A stretch of 64,000 nucleotides of DNA from Aurantimonas marianensis (lineage in GTDB: Bacteria > Pseudomonadota > Alphaproteobacteria > Rhizobiales > Rhizobiaceae). Shown here in pieces: positions 18,854 through 27,727 of this stretch (positions are counted from its first letter, which is position 1; every line of letters begins with the position of its first letter). The translations under genes were made by a program, and so were the position numbers. The notes under the pieces are model-generated. The model saw nothing but the letters and a program-made list of their open reading frames with translations. It made no database searches and had not been told where the DNA came from. The stretch lies in contig NZ_JALHBS010000081.1 of assembly GCF_024195285.1 (NCBI RefSeq), positions 55,570-119,569 on the forward strand, in the 5' to 3' direction.

Positions 18854-20556
18854 GCCGCCGTCTCGCTCAGAGGGGACGGGGCCTTGCGATCGGTCTCGCC
18901 GGGCTGCTCGCCGCCGTCTCCGCCCGTGCCCAGGAAAATCCGACGCCGTCCTTCGCCGGCGATACGCCGGTGTTTCAGGAAGAGGCGAAGGCGGCCGGCA
19001 TCGACCATGTCTATGGCGGGCCGTGGGAGTTCTTCGTCGGCGGCGGCGGCGCGGCCTTCGACTGCAATGGCGATCGCTTCCCGGACATTTTTCTCGCCGG
19101 CGGTAAGGGCGCGAGCGCGTTCTACGTCAACCGGTCGAAGGCCGGCGGTCCGCTCGCCTTCGAGACAATCGCCCAGGATCTCGACCCGAAGGACCTCGCC
19201 AACGTCACCGGCGCCTATCCGATCGACATCGACCAGGATGGCCGCGAGGATCTCGTGCTCTTGCGGGTCGGCGGCAATATCCTCTTGAAGGGCGGCCCCG
19301 ACTGCCGCTTCGACAAGGCGAATTTCGACTGGAAGTTCGATGGCGGCCGCGCCTGGACGACGGCGTTCTCGGCGATCGTCGAGCCGGGGGGGCGGTTTCC
19401 GACGCTCGCCTTCGGCAACTATGTCGACCGCTCGGCGCCCGGCTCGCCCTGGGGCACCTGCGCCGACAATGTCCTGCTGCGTTCCAAGGAGGGCGAGACA
19501 CCGAACTATTCGGAGCCGACGATGCTGACGCCGGGCTATTGCGCCCTGTCGATGCTGTTCACCGACTGGAACCGCTCGGGCCAGCCGGCGCTCAGGATCA
19601 CCAACGACCGGCAGTATTATCGCGGCGGCGAGGAGCAGCTGTGGCGCGTCGAGCCCGGCCGGGCGCCACGCCCCTATCGCAGGGCCGACGGCTGGCAACA
19701 TTTGACCATCTGGGGCATGGGCATCGCCGAGGGCGACATCGACGGCGACGGCACGCCCGAATACGCCCTGACCTCGATGGGCGACACCAAGCTGCAATTC
19801 CTCGATCGCGAATTCGAGGACGCCCCGACCTATCGCGACGAGGCCTATCAGCGCGGCGCGACCGTCCACCGGCCCTACAAGGACGACGCGGGCAAACCGT
19901 CGACCGGCTGGCACGCGGGCTTTGCCGATTTCAACAACGACACCGCGCTCGATCTCTTCATCGCCAAGGGCAATGTCGAGGCGATGCCTGATTTCGCCGC
20001 CTATGACCCGGACAATCTCCTGATGGGCGGCTTCGACGGCCGCTTCACCGAGCGCGGCGGCGAGGCCGGCCTCGCCTTGCCGACCAAGGGACGCGGGGCG
20101 CTGATCAGCGATTTCAACCTCGACGGCGCGCTGGACCTCCTGGTCGTCAATCGCGGCGCTTCGGCGAGCCTGTTCCGCAATCTCGGGGCGAAAGCGGATT
20201 TCGGCCAACGGCCGCTGGGCAATTTCCTTCAGATCGCGCTCGGCCAGAAGGACCAGAACCGGGCAGCGCTCGGCGCCAAGCTCGCGGTCCGCGTCGGCAC
20301 GAAGACCATCAACCGCACGGTTCAGGTGGGCGGCGGCCATGCGTCAGGCTCGGCTGGCTTCGTCCATGTCGGCCTCGGCACCGCCGAGCGCGCCGAAGTG
20401 CGGGTGCAATGGCCGGACGGCGAATGGAGCCATCCCTACCGGGTCTTCGCCAACAATTTCGTGCTGATTGATCGCGGCGCGGCGGACGCCCGCTATTGGT
20501 ATCCCGACGCCGACCGTCCGGTCACGCGCCCCGCAAGGGCCGCCGACATCCGCTGA
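18850..20556 (+). CDS. CRTAC1 family protein with FG-GAP repeats and ASPIC/UnbV domain
   Basis: A 568-residue exported protein. The GTG at 18850 overlaps the previous stop and begins a signal peptide (about 27 residues, ending VSARAQ). The body is a predicted beta-propeller with calcium-loop motifs: DCNGDRFPD, DIDQDGRED, DIDGDGTPE, DFNNDTALD and DFNLDGALD. The last 110 residues form an ASPIC/UnbV domain (LGAKLAVRVG, GGGHASGSAG, HVGLGTAERAEVRVQWPDG). Human CRTAC1 is the name-giving relative; bacterial roles are mostly unknown. Tight coupling to the di-heme gene suggests that the two proteins work together in the periplasm or at the surface. Confidence 0.88.
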   Translation: MSRRLAQRGRGLAIGLAGLLAAVSARAQENPTPSFAGDTPVFQEEAKAAGIDHVYGGPWEFFVGGGGAAFDCNGDRFPDIFLAGGKGASAFYVNRSKAGGPLAFETIAQDLDPKDLANVTGAYPIDIDQDGREDLVLLRVGGNILLKGGPDCRFDKANFDWKFDGGRAWTTAFSAIVEPGGRFPTLAFGNYVDRSAPGSPWGTCADNVLLRSKEGETPNYSEPTMLTPGYCALSMLFTDWNRSGQPALRITNDRQYYRGGEEQLWRVEPGRAPRPYRRADGWQHLTIWGMGIAEGDIDGDGTPEYALTSMGDTKLQFLDREFEDAPTYRDEAYQRGATVHRPYKDDAGKPSTGWHAGFADFNNDTALDLFIAKGNVEAMPDFAAYDPDNLLMGGFDGRFTERGGEAGLALPTKGRGALISDFNLDGALDLLVVNRGASASLFRNLGAKADFGQRPLGNFLQIALGQKDQNRAALGAKLAVRVGTKTINRTVQVGGGHASGSAGFVHVGLGTAERAEVRVQWPDGEWSHPYRVFANNFVLIDRGAADARYWYPDADRPVTRPARAADIR

Positions 20557-20565
20557 GGAAACCCC

Positions 20566-21696
20566 CTATTTGCCGAGCGGCGGCGCGGTGGCCAGCGACA
20601 CCGACTTGATCTGGGCAAAGAGCTGGTCGCCGACGGCAAGGCCCAGCCGCACCGCCGAGCGCCGCGTCACCTTGGCGACGAAACTCATCTCCGGCGCTCC
20701 GTCGAGGACGAGCACGAAGGCCAGGCTGGCGGCCGCGGCGGTCGGCTCCACAGCGACGATCCGCACGGCGAGCGTGTTGAGGATGGTCGAAAGAGTCGGC
20801 ACCTCCCGCGACAGGCTGACGTCGCTGGCCTCGATGCGCAGACGCCGCAGCCCGCCGATGTCGTCCGGCCCGCAGCCATCGACGAACACCCGCTGGCCGC
20901 CGAGATCGAGTTCGGCGAGCGCGTCCGCCGCGTCAAACGCCACCACGCGCGCCGGCAGCACCGAAGCCGCGTGCGGATCACGCACGAAGCCGAGACCGGC
21001 GTCGGTCAGCGCCATGTTAAGCGGACCGCTGGCGCGCACCCGGCCATTGTCGAGCACGACGATCCGGTCAGCGAGGCGCTCGACCTCGGACATATCGTGG
21101 CTGATATAGAGGATTGGGATTCGCAGCCGATCGTGCAGCGCCTCGAAATACGGCAGGATCTCATCCTTCGCCATGCGGTCGAGGGCCGCAAGCGGCTCGT
21201 CCATCAACAACAGGCGCGGCCGCGACAGGATCGCGCGGCCGAGGGCGACGCGCTGGCGTTCGCCGCCGGACAGCGTCGTCGGTGAGCGGTCGAGCAGCGG
21301 AGAGAGGCCGAGCAGGCCGACAATCTCGGCGAACCGCCCTTCATCGAGGCCGCCGACGCTGCGCCGCGCGCCATAGACGAGGTTTTTGGCGACCGTCAGA
21401 TGGGCGAACAGGCTCGCCTCCTGGAAGACGTAGCCGATCTCGCGCCGGTGCGGCGGGCGAAAGGTCCGTGCATTCTGCCAGGTCTCTGAGCCGACCACGA
21501 CCCGGCCCTTGAGCCGTGTGAGGCCGGCAATGGCCCGGAGCACCGAGGTCTTGCCCGAGCCGGACGGGCCGAACAGGGCGGTGACGCCGGAGGCGGGCAG
21601 ATCGAAGGCGACGTCGAGCGCGAAAGCCCCGAGCCGGCCCGCAAGCGCGATGTCGATGCGGGCCGTGTCCGCTTGGGAGCCATCATGGGTCGTCAC
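20566..21696 (-). CDS. modC: Molybdate ABC importer ATP-binding protein ModC
   Basis: A 376-residue protein with an ABC domain (Walker [11 protein letters not shown]-loop YVFQEASLF, signature [14 protein letters not shown], Walker [13 protein letters not shown], switch YISHDMSEV) and a C-terminal molybdate-binding TOBE domain (about 300-376: [32 protein letters not shown]). It starts with GTG, overlapping the modB stop by 4 bases. The stop lies only 9 bases from that of the convergent CRTAC1 gene. It powers molybdate uptake together with ModA and ModB. Confidence 0.95.
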   Translation of the reverse strand: MTTHDGSQADTARIDIALAGRLGAFALDVAFDLPASGVTALFGPSGSGKTSVLRAIAGLTRLKGRVVVGSETWQNARTFRPPHRREIGYVFQEASLFAHLTVAKNLVYGARRSVGGLDEGRFAEIVGLLGLSPLLDRSPTTLSGGERQRVALGRAILSRPRLLLMDEPLAALDRMAKDEILPYFEALHDRLRIPILYISHDMSEVERLADRIVVLDNGRVRASGPLNMALTDAGLGFVRDPHAASVLPARVVAFDAADALAELDLGGQRVFVDGCGPDDIGGLRRLRIEASDVSLSREVPTLSTILNTLAVRIVAVEPTAAAASLAFVLVLDGAPEMSFVAKVTRRSAVRLGLAVGDQLFAQIKSVSLATAPPLGK

Positions 21697-22364
21697 GGCT
21701 GCGGCTGCCCCATCCGCCGGCCGATCAGCGTCATGGTCAGGATGACGAGGAAGGAAAACACCAGCATGCCGCCGGCGAGGATATGCGCCTCGGTCCAGCG
21801 CAGGGTCTCGACGTAATCATAGATCGCGACCGACAGCACCTTGGTCTCGCCGGGAATGCTGCCGCCGATCATCAGGACGACACCGAACTCGCCGACGGTG
21901 TGGGCGAAGCCGAGCACCGCGCCGGTGAGGAAACCCGGCCGTGCCAGCGGCAGCGCCACCGTCAGGAACCGGTCGAGCGGCGCGGCGCGCAGCGTCGCCG
22001 CGACCTCCAGCGGGCGCTCCCCGATCGCCTCGAAGGCGTTGCGGATCGGCTGCACGACGAAGGGCATCGAATAGACCACCGAGCCGATCACCAGCCCCTC
22101 GAAGCTGAAGGCTAGCGTTCTCACGCCGAGAAGCCCGCCGAGACCGTCCGGCCCGAGCGCGATGAGAAGATAGAAGCCTAGGACGGTCGGCGGCAGCACC
22201 AGCGGCAGCGCGACGAGCGTGCCGACGATCTCCTTCCACCGCGCCCGGGATCGCGCCAGCCACCAGGCGAGCGGCGTGCCGATCAGCAACAGGATCAGCG
22301 TCGTCGCGGTCGCGAGCTGAAGTGTCAGGACGACCGCGCTCAGGATTTCGCCGCCTTCGAACAC
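21693..22364 (-). CDS. modB: Molybdate ABC importer permease ModB
   Basis: A 223-residue inner-membrane permease with about five helices. The EAA-type loop that docks ModC is visible as [21 protein letters not shown], here broken around LRAAP. Other family segments are [21 protein letters not shown] ([15 protein letters not shown]) and [17 protein letters not shown]. It starts with GTG at 22364; no internal ATG would keep the first helix. It lies 4 bases after the modA stop and overlaps modC by 4 bases. Confidence 0.95.
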   Translation of the reverse strand: MFEGGEILSAVVLTLQLATATTLILLLIGTPLAWWLARSRARWKEIVGTLVALPLVLPPTVLGFYLLIALGPDGLGGLLGVRTLAFSFEGLVIGSVVYSMPFVVQPIRNAFEAIGERPLEVAATLRAAPLDRFLTVALPLARPGFLTGAVLGFAHTVGEFGVVLMIGGSIPGETKVLSVAIYDYVETLRWTEAHILAGGMLVFSFLVILTMTLIGRRMGQPQP

Positions 22365-22368
22365 GGCG

Positions 22369-23124
22369 TCAATCGCCCGTATCGTAGCCGAAGCGGCGGA
22401 TGATCGCGGCGGCCTCCGGCCCCTTCAGGAAAGTAAGAAATGCCTTGGCCGTCTGGCTGTCCCGGCCGGTTTCGAGCAATACGGCATCCTGCCGGATCGG
22501 CGGATGAAGATCGGTCGGCAACTCCCAGAGCGAGCCGCTCTCGTTGCCGGCGACCTGCGCCAAGGCGACGAAGCCGAGTTCGGCATTGCCGGTCGCCACG
22601 AACTGGAACGTCTGCGCGATATTGGTACCCTGGACGAGCTTGGGCTCCAGCGCGTCGTAGACGCCGAGCGCCTTCATCGCCGCAATGGCGGCGGCGCCAT
22701 AGGGTGCGGTCATCGGATTGGCTATGGCGATCCTGTCGAAATCGCCGGCTTTCAGCGTCTCCGCGCCGGTGATCCGGTCCGGATCGGCGCTGTAGAGCAC
22801 GATCTTGCCAATGGCATAGGTGAAGACGGTGCCCTCGACGGCGAGCTTCTCCGCCACCGCCTTTTTCGGCCGTGCGTCGTCGGCGGCCAGAAACACCTCG
22901 AAGGGGGCGTTCTGGGAGATCTGTGTGTAGAGCGTACCGGTGGAACCGAAACTGAGTTCGGCCGTGTCGCCGGTCTTCGCCGCGAAAGCGGCGGCGATCG
23001 CCTTGGCGGCCTCGGTGAAATTCGCCGCCACCGCGACCCGCACGGTCGCGGCATCGGCGAAGGACGGCGCGCACAGCGCAACGAGAAGGCCGGCGACGGC
23101 CAAAGAGCGGATCCAGCGACGCAA
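22369..23124 (-). CDS. modA: Molybdate ABC importer substrate-binding protein ModA
   Basis: A 251-residue periplasmic binding protein. The signal peptide reads [25 protein letters not shown]. Mature motifs fit Mod[47 protein letters not shown] and the C-terminal [17 protein letters not shown]. The start is uncertain: TTG at 23124 has AAAGGA 7 bases upstream and gives a normal signal peptide, whereas the ATG at 23163 adds 13 polar residues and has no ribosome site. I prefer the TTG. No ModE-type operator was seen upstream. Confidence 0.93.
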   Translation of the reverse strand: MRRWIRSLAVAGLLVALCAPSFADAATVRVAVAANFTEAAKAIAAAFAAKTGDTAELSFGSTGTLYTQISQNAPFEVFLAADDARPKKAVAEKLAVEGTVFTYAIGKIVLYSADPDRITGAETLKAGDFDRIAIANPMTAPYGAAAIAAMKALGVYDALEPKLVQGTNIAQTFQFVATGNAELGFVALAQVAGNESGSLWELPTDLHPPIRQDAVLLETGRDSQTAKAFLTFLKGPEAAAIIRRFGYDTGD

Positions 23125-23201
23125 GCGACATCCTTTGCTTGGGCATGAGGTCAGGCGGACCATAAACGCCCGAACCGCGGCCCGCCAGAGCGCCCGCGCC
23201 C

Positions 23202-24164
23202 TCAGCGGTCGGCAAGCGCCCGTTCGATTTCGGCCGCCGTCGGCATCGCCGATTGCGCCCCGACCCGGCGACAGGCGAGCGATGCGGCGACGACGGCCCG
23301 TTCGGCCGCTTCTGCGGTGGCGCAATTTTCGGAAAGGCAGGCCGCGAAGACGCCGACGAAGGTGTCGCCGGCGCCGGTGGTGTCGACCGGCTCCACCGCC
23401 AGCGCCGGAATCGCATGAACCCCGTCGCCGCCGGCCACCAGCGCGCCCTTGGCTCCCAGCGTGGCGATGACGACGAGACCGAAGCAGGCGGCGAGAGCCG
23501 TCGCCAGCGCGCCGGGCTCCTCCCCGCCGATTGCGGACAGCGCGGCGGCGGCGGCAAGCTCGCTCTCGTTGACGACGAGGTAATCGGCCGGCGCCAGCAG
23601 CCCCGACAGATCGTCTGCATCGAGTTGGGCGGGCACCGGGGCCAGATTGACCACCACGCGCCCGCCCTTGGCGCGGGCCCGCTCCGCCGCAGCGAGGCTG
23701 GCGGCGAGCGGCGTTTCCATCTGCAGCACGAGCACGCTGGACGGGCCGAGCAGGCCATCCGGCAGCGCTGCGGCGTCGAGGCGCGCGTTGGCGCCGCTCG
23801 CCACCGTGATGGCGTTCTCGCCACCGCTGTCGATGCTGATGAAGGCGCAGCCGGTCCGGGCCGGCGCCGTCTGCAGACCGGTGATGTCGATGCCCTCATT
23901 AACCAGATTGTCGGCAACCGCTTTGCCCAATTCGTCGTCTCCGACCGCGCCGACCATCGCGACGCGGTCAGCTCCGCCGAGAACACGCGCGGCGGCAACC
24001 GCCTGGTTGGCACCCTTGCCGCCGAACAATTGTTCGTAATCCGGGGCAAGCACAGTCTCGCCCGGACGCGCGATCACCGCGACCCGGCAGACCAGATCGA
24101 CGTTCAGCGAGCCGAAAACAAGGACGGCCGCGGCTTTTAAACCCCGGTCAGCTTGATCGGCCAT
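23202..24164 (-). CDS. rbsK: Ribokinase
   Basis: A 320-residue PfkB-family sugar kinase that would phosphorylate ribose (or deoxyribose) at O5. Motifs: N-terminal FGSLNVDLVCRV, the GGKGANQAVAAARVLGG signature, and the C-terminal PfkB motif DTTGAGDTFVGVFAACL with the catalytic aspartate in GAGD. Monovalent-ion-site residues cannot be judged by eye. AAGGAG 7 bases before the ATG at 24164 fixes the start. It lies between modA and a cupin gene on the same strand, without other ribose genes in the window. Confidence 0.92.
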   Translation of the reverse strand: MADQADRGLKAAAVLVFGSLNVDLVCRVAVIARPGETVLAPDYEQLFGGKGANQAVAAARVLGGADRVAMVGAVGDDELGKAVADNLVNEGIDITGLQTAPARTGCAFISIDSGGENAITVASGANARLDAAALPDGLLGPSSVLVLQMETPLAASLAAAERARAKGGRVVVNLAPVPAQLDADDLSGLLAPADYLVVNESELAAAAALSAIGGEEPGALATALAACFGLVVIATLGAKGALVAGGDGVHAIPALAVEPVDTTGAGDTFVGVFAACLSENCATAEAAERAVVAASLACRRVGAQSAMPTAAEIERALADR

Positions 24165-24274
24165 GGCCTGCTCCTTCGCTCGCATTGTTCTGGGAAAGGC
24201 CGCGAGTGGCAAACGCGCCGCGCATGACCCGACGGGTCGGGCGGTATAGGAAAACCCGCCGCGTCATGCCGGGC

Positions 24275-24772
24275 TCAGGCCCCGCCGCCGGGATGACGAT
24301 GGATCGGATCGACCCAGTAGACCTCCTCCGGTCGCTCGACCGGCTCGAGGTCGGTGATGTTGACGACGACCGCCTCGTTGTCGGAGCGCACGAGCACGCA
24401 TTCGAGCGGATTTTGCGGATCGGCGTTGATCTCCTGATGCGGCACATAGGGCGGCACGAAGATGAAGTCGCCGGCTTCGGCCTCGGCCACGAATTCCAGC
24501 CGCTCGCCCCAACGCATGCGGGCCTTGCCGCGCAACACGAAGATCACGCTTTCGAGTTCGCCGTGATGATGGACGCCGGTCTTGGCGTCGGGCTCGATGG
24601 TGACCGTGCCGGCCCAGATCTTCTGCGCCCCGACGCGGGCATGATTGATCGCCGCCTGGCGAAACATGCCGGGCGTCTGCGCGGTGTTGGAATCGAGCTG
24701 ATCGCCCTTGATGACGCGGACCCCGTCATGCTTCCAGCGGGAGGGGCTCGGGGATGGGGAACTGTCGCTCAT
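24275..24772 (-). CDS. Cupin domain protein
   Basis: A 165-residue single-domain cupin. Cupin motif 1 is GVHHHGELESVIFVLRGKARMRWG (given here in part: GVHHHGELESVIFVL) with the two histidines and glutamate for a metal; motif 2 is GDFIFVPPYVPHQEIN with the third histidine. The N-terminal 12 residues are Ser/Pro-rich. Such proteins may be dioxygenases, isomerases or metal-binding sensors; no specific activity can be given. It is upstream of rbsK by 110 bases and downstream of the peroxiredoxin-like gene by about 100. Confidence 0.8.
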   Translation of the reverse strand: MSDSSPSPSPSRWKHDGVRVIKGDQLDSNTAQTPGMFRQAAINHARVGAQKIWAGTVTIEPDAKTGVHHHGELESVIFVLRGKARMRWGERLEFVAEAEAGDFIFVPPYVPHQEINADPQNPLECVLVRSDNEAVVVNITDLEPVERPEEVYWVDPIHRHPGGGA

Positions 24773-24874
24773 GCTGCCCTCGTCGGCGTGGTTGCTCGGC
24801 CGAACGGGACGCTATCCGGAAAACCCCCGGGGCAAAAGCCTCGCCCGGAGGTCGTATTCGCTGCAAGCCGCCGC

Positions 24875-25402
24875 TCAGGCGGCGACCTTGCCGCGGATCG
24901 GATAGTCGTTTTCGAGGATGAAGCTCAGGCCCTTCTTCAAGCCGTCCAGCGTCGGGCGGGCGAAGGGAACGCTCTGGAAATGCAGCGCATAGATCGTGCC
25001 ATCCGGGTAGATCATCGCGATACCGGGCTCGGCGAAACGTGCCGGCTCGGAATCCTTCTCCTGGCCGGAAATGAACAGCCCCCATTCGCGGGCGCTCTCC
25101 TCGCTCAGACCGTAGCCGATCGGCAGATCGTCGATCTTCCATTCCTGCCTTTGGCGCTCGGCCCGCTCGCGGGAATCCATCGACACGGCATGGACGGAGA
25201 TGCCCATTGCCTCGAATCCGGCGCGCTTGTCGTTCAGTTCTTCCAGCTGCGTCTTGCAGATCGGGCAGTGGACGCCACGATAGAAGAACACCAGCGACAT
25301 CTTTTCCGGCGTGGTCCCCGCAAGTTCCAGGGCTGCGCCGCCGAGAACATCGACCGTGAGGTTTGGGGCCTTGTCGCCGGGGACCGGTGTCGTGTGTCGC
25401 AT
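24875..25402 (-). CDS. Peroxiredoxin-like (AhpC/TSA) family protein
   Basis: A 175-residue thioredoxin-fold protein. The active site FYRGVHCPICKTQLEEL has a CxxC pair (about residues 46 and 49) rather than the single peroxidatic cysteine of AhpC, as in the peroxiredoxin-like family 2 proteins. The remaining fold segments (ISVHAVSMDSRERAE, GIAMIYPDGTIYAL) are present. It may reduce peroxides or act as a disulfide reductase. The ATG start at 25402 begins the domain directly. The gene is divergent from the cytochrome P460 gene, about 300 bases apart. Confidence 0.85.
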   Translation of the reverse strand: MRHTTPVPGDKAPNLTVDVLGGAALELAGTTPEKMSLVFFYRGVHCPICKTQLEELNDKRAGFEAMGISVHAVSMDSRERAERQRQEWKIDDLPIGYGLSEESAREWGLFISGQEKDSEPARFAEPGIAMIYPDGTIYALHFQSVPFARPTLDGLKKGLSFILENDYPIRGKVAA

Positions 25403-25701
25403 GATGTGTGCTTTCGCTTTCGCATGTTCATCGGATCGTTCGCTGCAGGAACGCGGGCCATGCGATCGGGTTGCGCCTGACGCCGATCACTCCCGACATC
25501 GTGAGCGGCCAAAAAGGACTTGATGGCGCGGCGAATTATCTTTTCCACCTCGACGTTACAAAACCGGGCCTTGCCGCGAAGGACCATCGAGCGTGCAGGT
25601 TTCTTGCCGCGCCGAAGACGTCGGTGAGGTGAACCGGGCTGGCACCGCTCGTACGATCTTTCGGGGATCAACCTCGGAGTCGGAAGAAGGTGGAGGAAAT
25701 C

Positions 25702-26259
25702 ATGACATCTCGTTTAAAGCTGGTTGGAAGCCTCGTCGTCGCCTCGGCGCTGACCATGGCTGTAGCCCAGGCGCAGACCCCGCCCTTCGGTCAGGAAGAG
25801 GACACTGCCTACGCCCAGAAGGTCTGGGCGGCGATGGAAGAACTGAACCTCGCCGGCGACGGCGCCATTCACGCCTTTCCCTATGCCGGCACCGACCCGC
25901 ACGGCATGATGCTCGAGACCTTCTACCAAAACGCGGAGATCGACGGGCAGGCCGGAACGCTGGTCGTCAAGCGCAATTACGGGCCCGAGGGCGTCACCGC
26001 CGACCAGGTGCTGTCCGATCCGGGCGAGCATCTGGGTTCGGTCACGGTCATGTTCAAACGCGAGTCCGGTTACGACGCGGAGAACAAGGACTGGTTCTAC
26101 GCGAAATATCTGCCGGACGGTTCGCTGGACAAGAATCCTGGTGGCATCGAGCTCGCCGGCCGGGTCGCCAAGGGCAACGCCGAGGCCGGCTGCATCGCCT
26201 GCCATTCGGCCGCGCCTGGCGAGGATTTCCTGTTCACCACCGACCGCACCGGCTGGTAA
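25702..26259 (+). CDS. Cytochrome P460 family protein, exported
   Basis: A 185-residue periplasmic heme protein. The signal peptide (MTSRLKLVGSLVVASALTMAVAQA) precedes a P460 fold with the typical MFKRESGYDAENKDWFYAK segment; the lysine in WFYAKY is in the place of the heme-crosslinking lysine of true P460. The heme site is C164-I-A-C-H168 near the C-terminus. Family members oxidise hydroxylamine or bind NO (cytochrome c'-beta). GGAGG 5 bases before the ATG at 25702 fixes the start over a GTG at 25690. It is a single gene with no nitrogen-oxide genes nearby. Confidence 0.85.
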   Translation: MTSRLKLVGSLVVASALTMAVAQAQTPPFGQEEDTAYAQKVWAAMEELNLAGDGAIHAFPYAGTDPHGMMLETFYQNAEIDGQAGTLVVKRNYGPEGVTADQVLSDPGEHLGSVTVMFKRESGYDAENKDWFYAKYLPDGSLDKNPGGIELAGRVAKGNAEAGCIACHSAAPGEDFLFTTDRTGW

Positions 26260-26313
26260 GCAGCTGATCCGGGAGTGCGAGCACGTCAGCGTTTCGCGCT
26301 TCGGCTTGGCCCG

Positions 26314-27462
26314 TCAGCCCTTTGCGGACGCAGGTTCGGCCAGGCCGAATTCGGCGAGGACCCGTTCGGTGTCCTCGCCCAGAGCCGGCACCTTGCCGAA
26401 TTCGGGAAGCGCGTTGTCGATGAGGAATCCCGGCGCCAGCATGGTGACCGGACCTGTCGGCGTATCGACCGTCACTGTCCGGTTCTGGGCGTGGTTCTTC
26501 AGGTCCTCCATGTCGGACAGCCGGCCATAGGCGATCTGCGCCGCCTCCAGGCGCGCGGCCATTTCGTCGCGATCATGGCGCGCGAAGATTTCCTGGATGA
26601 TCGCCTCCAGCGCCGGTCGGTTGGCGACCCGCCGGTTGTTCGATGAGAACCGTTCGTCGGTGGCAAGCTCCGGCTGCTCCAGCGCCTTGGCGCACAGATT
26701 GACCCATTCGCGCTCGTTCTGGATCGAGAACAGGATCGCGCGGCCGTCGGAGCACTCATAGACGCCATAAGGGGCGATGGTCGGGTGGCTGAGGCCGTTG
26801 CGCGGCGGCGTCAGGCCGCCATAGACATATTGCAGATACGGAACGTTCATCCAGTCGGAGAGGGCGTGGAATAGCGACAGCGAGATGTGCCGCCCGTGCC
26901 CGGTCCGCTCGCGGGCGTAGAGCGCCTGCATGATGCTCGACAGCGCGGTCATGCCGGCGGCGATGTCGCAGACCGAAACGCCGACCCGCGCCGGGCCGTG
27001 TTCGTTGCCGGTGACCGACGACAGGCCCGTCTCGGCCTGCATCAGCAGGTCGTAGGCTTTCAGATGCGCGAGCGGGCCGTCGTCGCCATAGCCGGAAATC
27101 GAGCAGGTGATCAGCCGGGGATAGCGCGCCCGCAGTTCGTCGGGGTCGAAGCCGAGCCGCGAAATGACGCCGGGGGCGAGATTCTGGATGAAGATATCGG
27201 CCTTGCCGATCAGCCCGGCAAGGCGCTCGCGATCCTCGGCATTTTTGAGATCGAGCCGGACCGACTCCTTACCGCGATTGAGCCAGACGAAATAGGCGCT
27301 CTCGCCATGCACGAAGCTGTCATAGCCGCGGGCGAAGTCGCCCTCCGGGCGTTCGATCTTCAGGACCCGCGCGCCGGCATCGGCGAGCCGCCCCGAGACA
27401 TAGGGCGCGGCAACGGCCTGCTCGACGGAAACGACGAGAACGCCGGCGAGATCATCGTTCAT
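26314..27462 (-). CDS. Class III (CaiB/BaiF) CoA-transferase, copy 1
   Basis: A 382-residue enzyme of the formyl-CoA transferase family, which moves CoA from an acyl-CoA to a free acid through an aspartyl intermediate. The nucleophile candidate is the aspartate in VSVCDIAAGM. N-terminal family segments VVSVEQAVAAPYVSGRLADAGARVLKIE (in part) and FVWLNRGKESVRLDLK are clear. The ATG at 27462 has CAGGA just upstream. It is divergent from the MmgE/PrpD-fumarase-hydratase operon and is the left border of the catabolic island. Likely substrate: a branched dicarboxylate such as itaconate or mesaconate; this is inference from context. Confidence 0.9.
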   Translation of the reverse strand: MNDDLAGVLVVSVEQAVAAPYVSGRLADAGARVLKIERPEGDFARGYDSFVHGESAYFVWLNRGKESVRLDLKNAEDRERLAGLIGKADIFIQNLAPGVISRLGFDPDELRARYPRLITCSISGYGDDGPLAHLKAYDLLMQAETGLSSVTGNEHGPARVGVSVCDIAAGMTALSSIMQALYARERTGHGRHISLSLFHALSDWMNVPYLQYVYGGLTPPRNGLSHPTIAPYGVYECSDGRAILFSIQNEREWVNLCAKALEQPELATDERFSSNNRRVANRPALEAIIQEIFARHDRDEMAARLEAAQIAYGRLSDMEDLKNHAQNRTVTVDTPTGPVTMLAPGFLIDNALPEFGKVPALGEDTERVLAEFGLAEPASAKG

Positions 27463-27636
27463 TCCTGGACTCCGTTTCACTGCTTTCCAGCCAAGAGCGA
27501 TCGCTCTCGACCGACCGTCGCGCCGCGTTTTAATGGACCACGAGGAGATCGGCCAGAGCCGGCGGCAATGGCTGCCCTCAACTGGGGGACCACGACGAGC
27601 ACGGCGCCGGGTCGATTCGGCCTCGGCGCTTGACCC

Positions 27637-27679
27637 GCGCGACAATGCCAATAAACCGACAAGCTTACGATTGTCGCGC
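27637..27679. promoter_or_regulatory. Inverted repeat between CoA-transferase and mmgE/prpD genes
   Basis: GCGCGACAAT (27637-27646) and ATTGTCGCGC (27670-27679) are perfect 10-base inverted arms with a 23-base spacer, centred 70 bases before the ATG of the MmgE/PrpD gene. A dimeric or looping regulator site is likely. No regulator gene is present in the island. Confidence 0.5.
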
Positions 27680-27727
27680 CGGAACGGGACGAGCGGGCCA
27701 CGTGACGATGCTTGGGAGGGCACGAGC

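Noticed and set aside
22340..24049. 569-codon minus-strand frame across rbsK and modA
   Set aside because: Shadow in the wrong frame of two clear genes; composition is Arg/Pro-rich and no motif is present.
24200..24300. Inverted GCATGAC...GTCATGC pair near the cupin 3' end
   Set aside because: It partly lies in the cupin coding end, arms are 7 bases and the spacing is irregular; likely chance or a decayed repeat.
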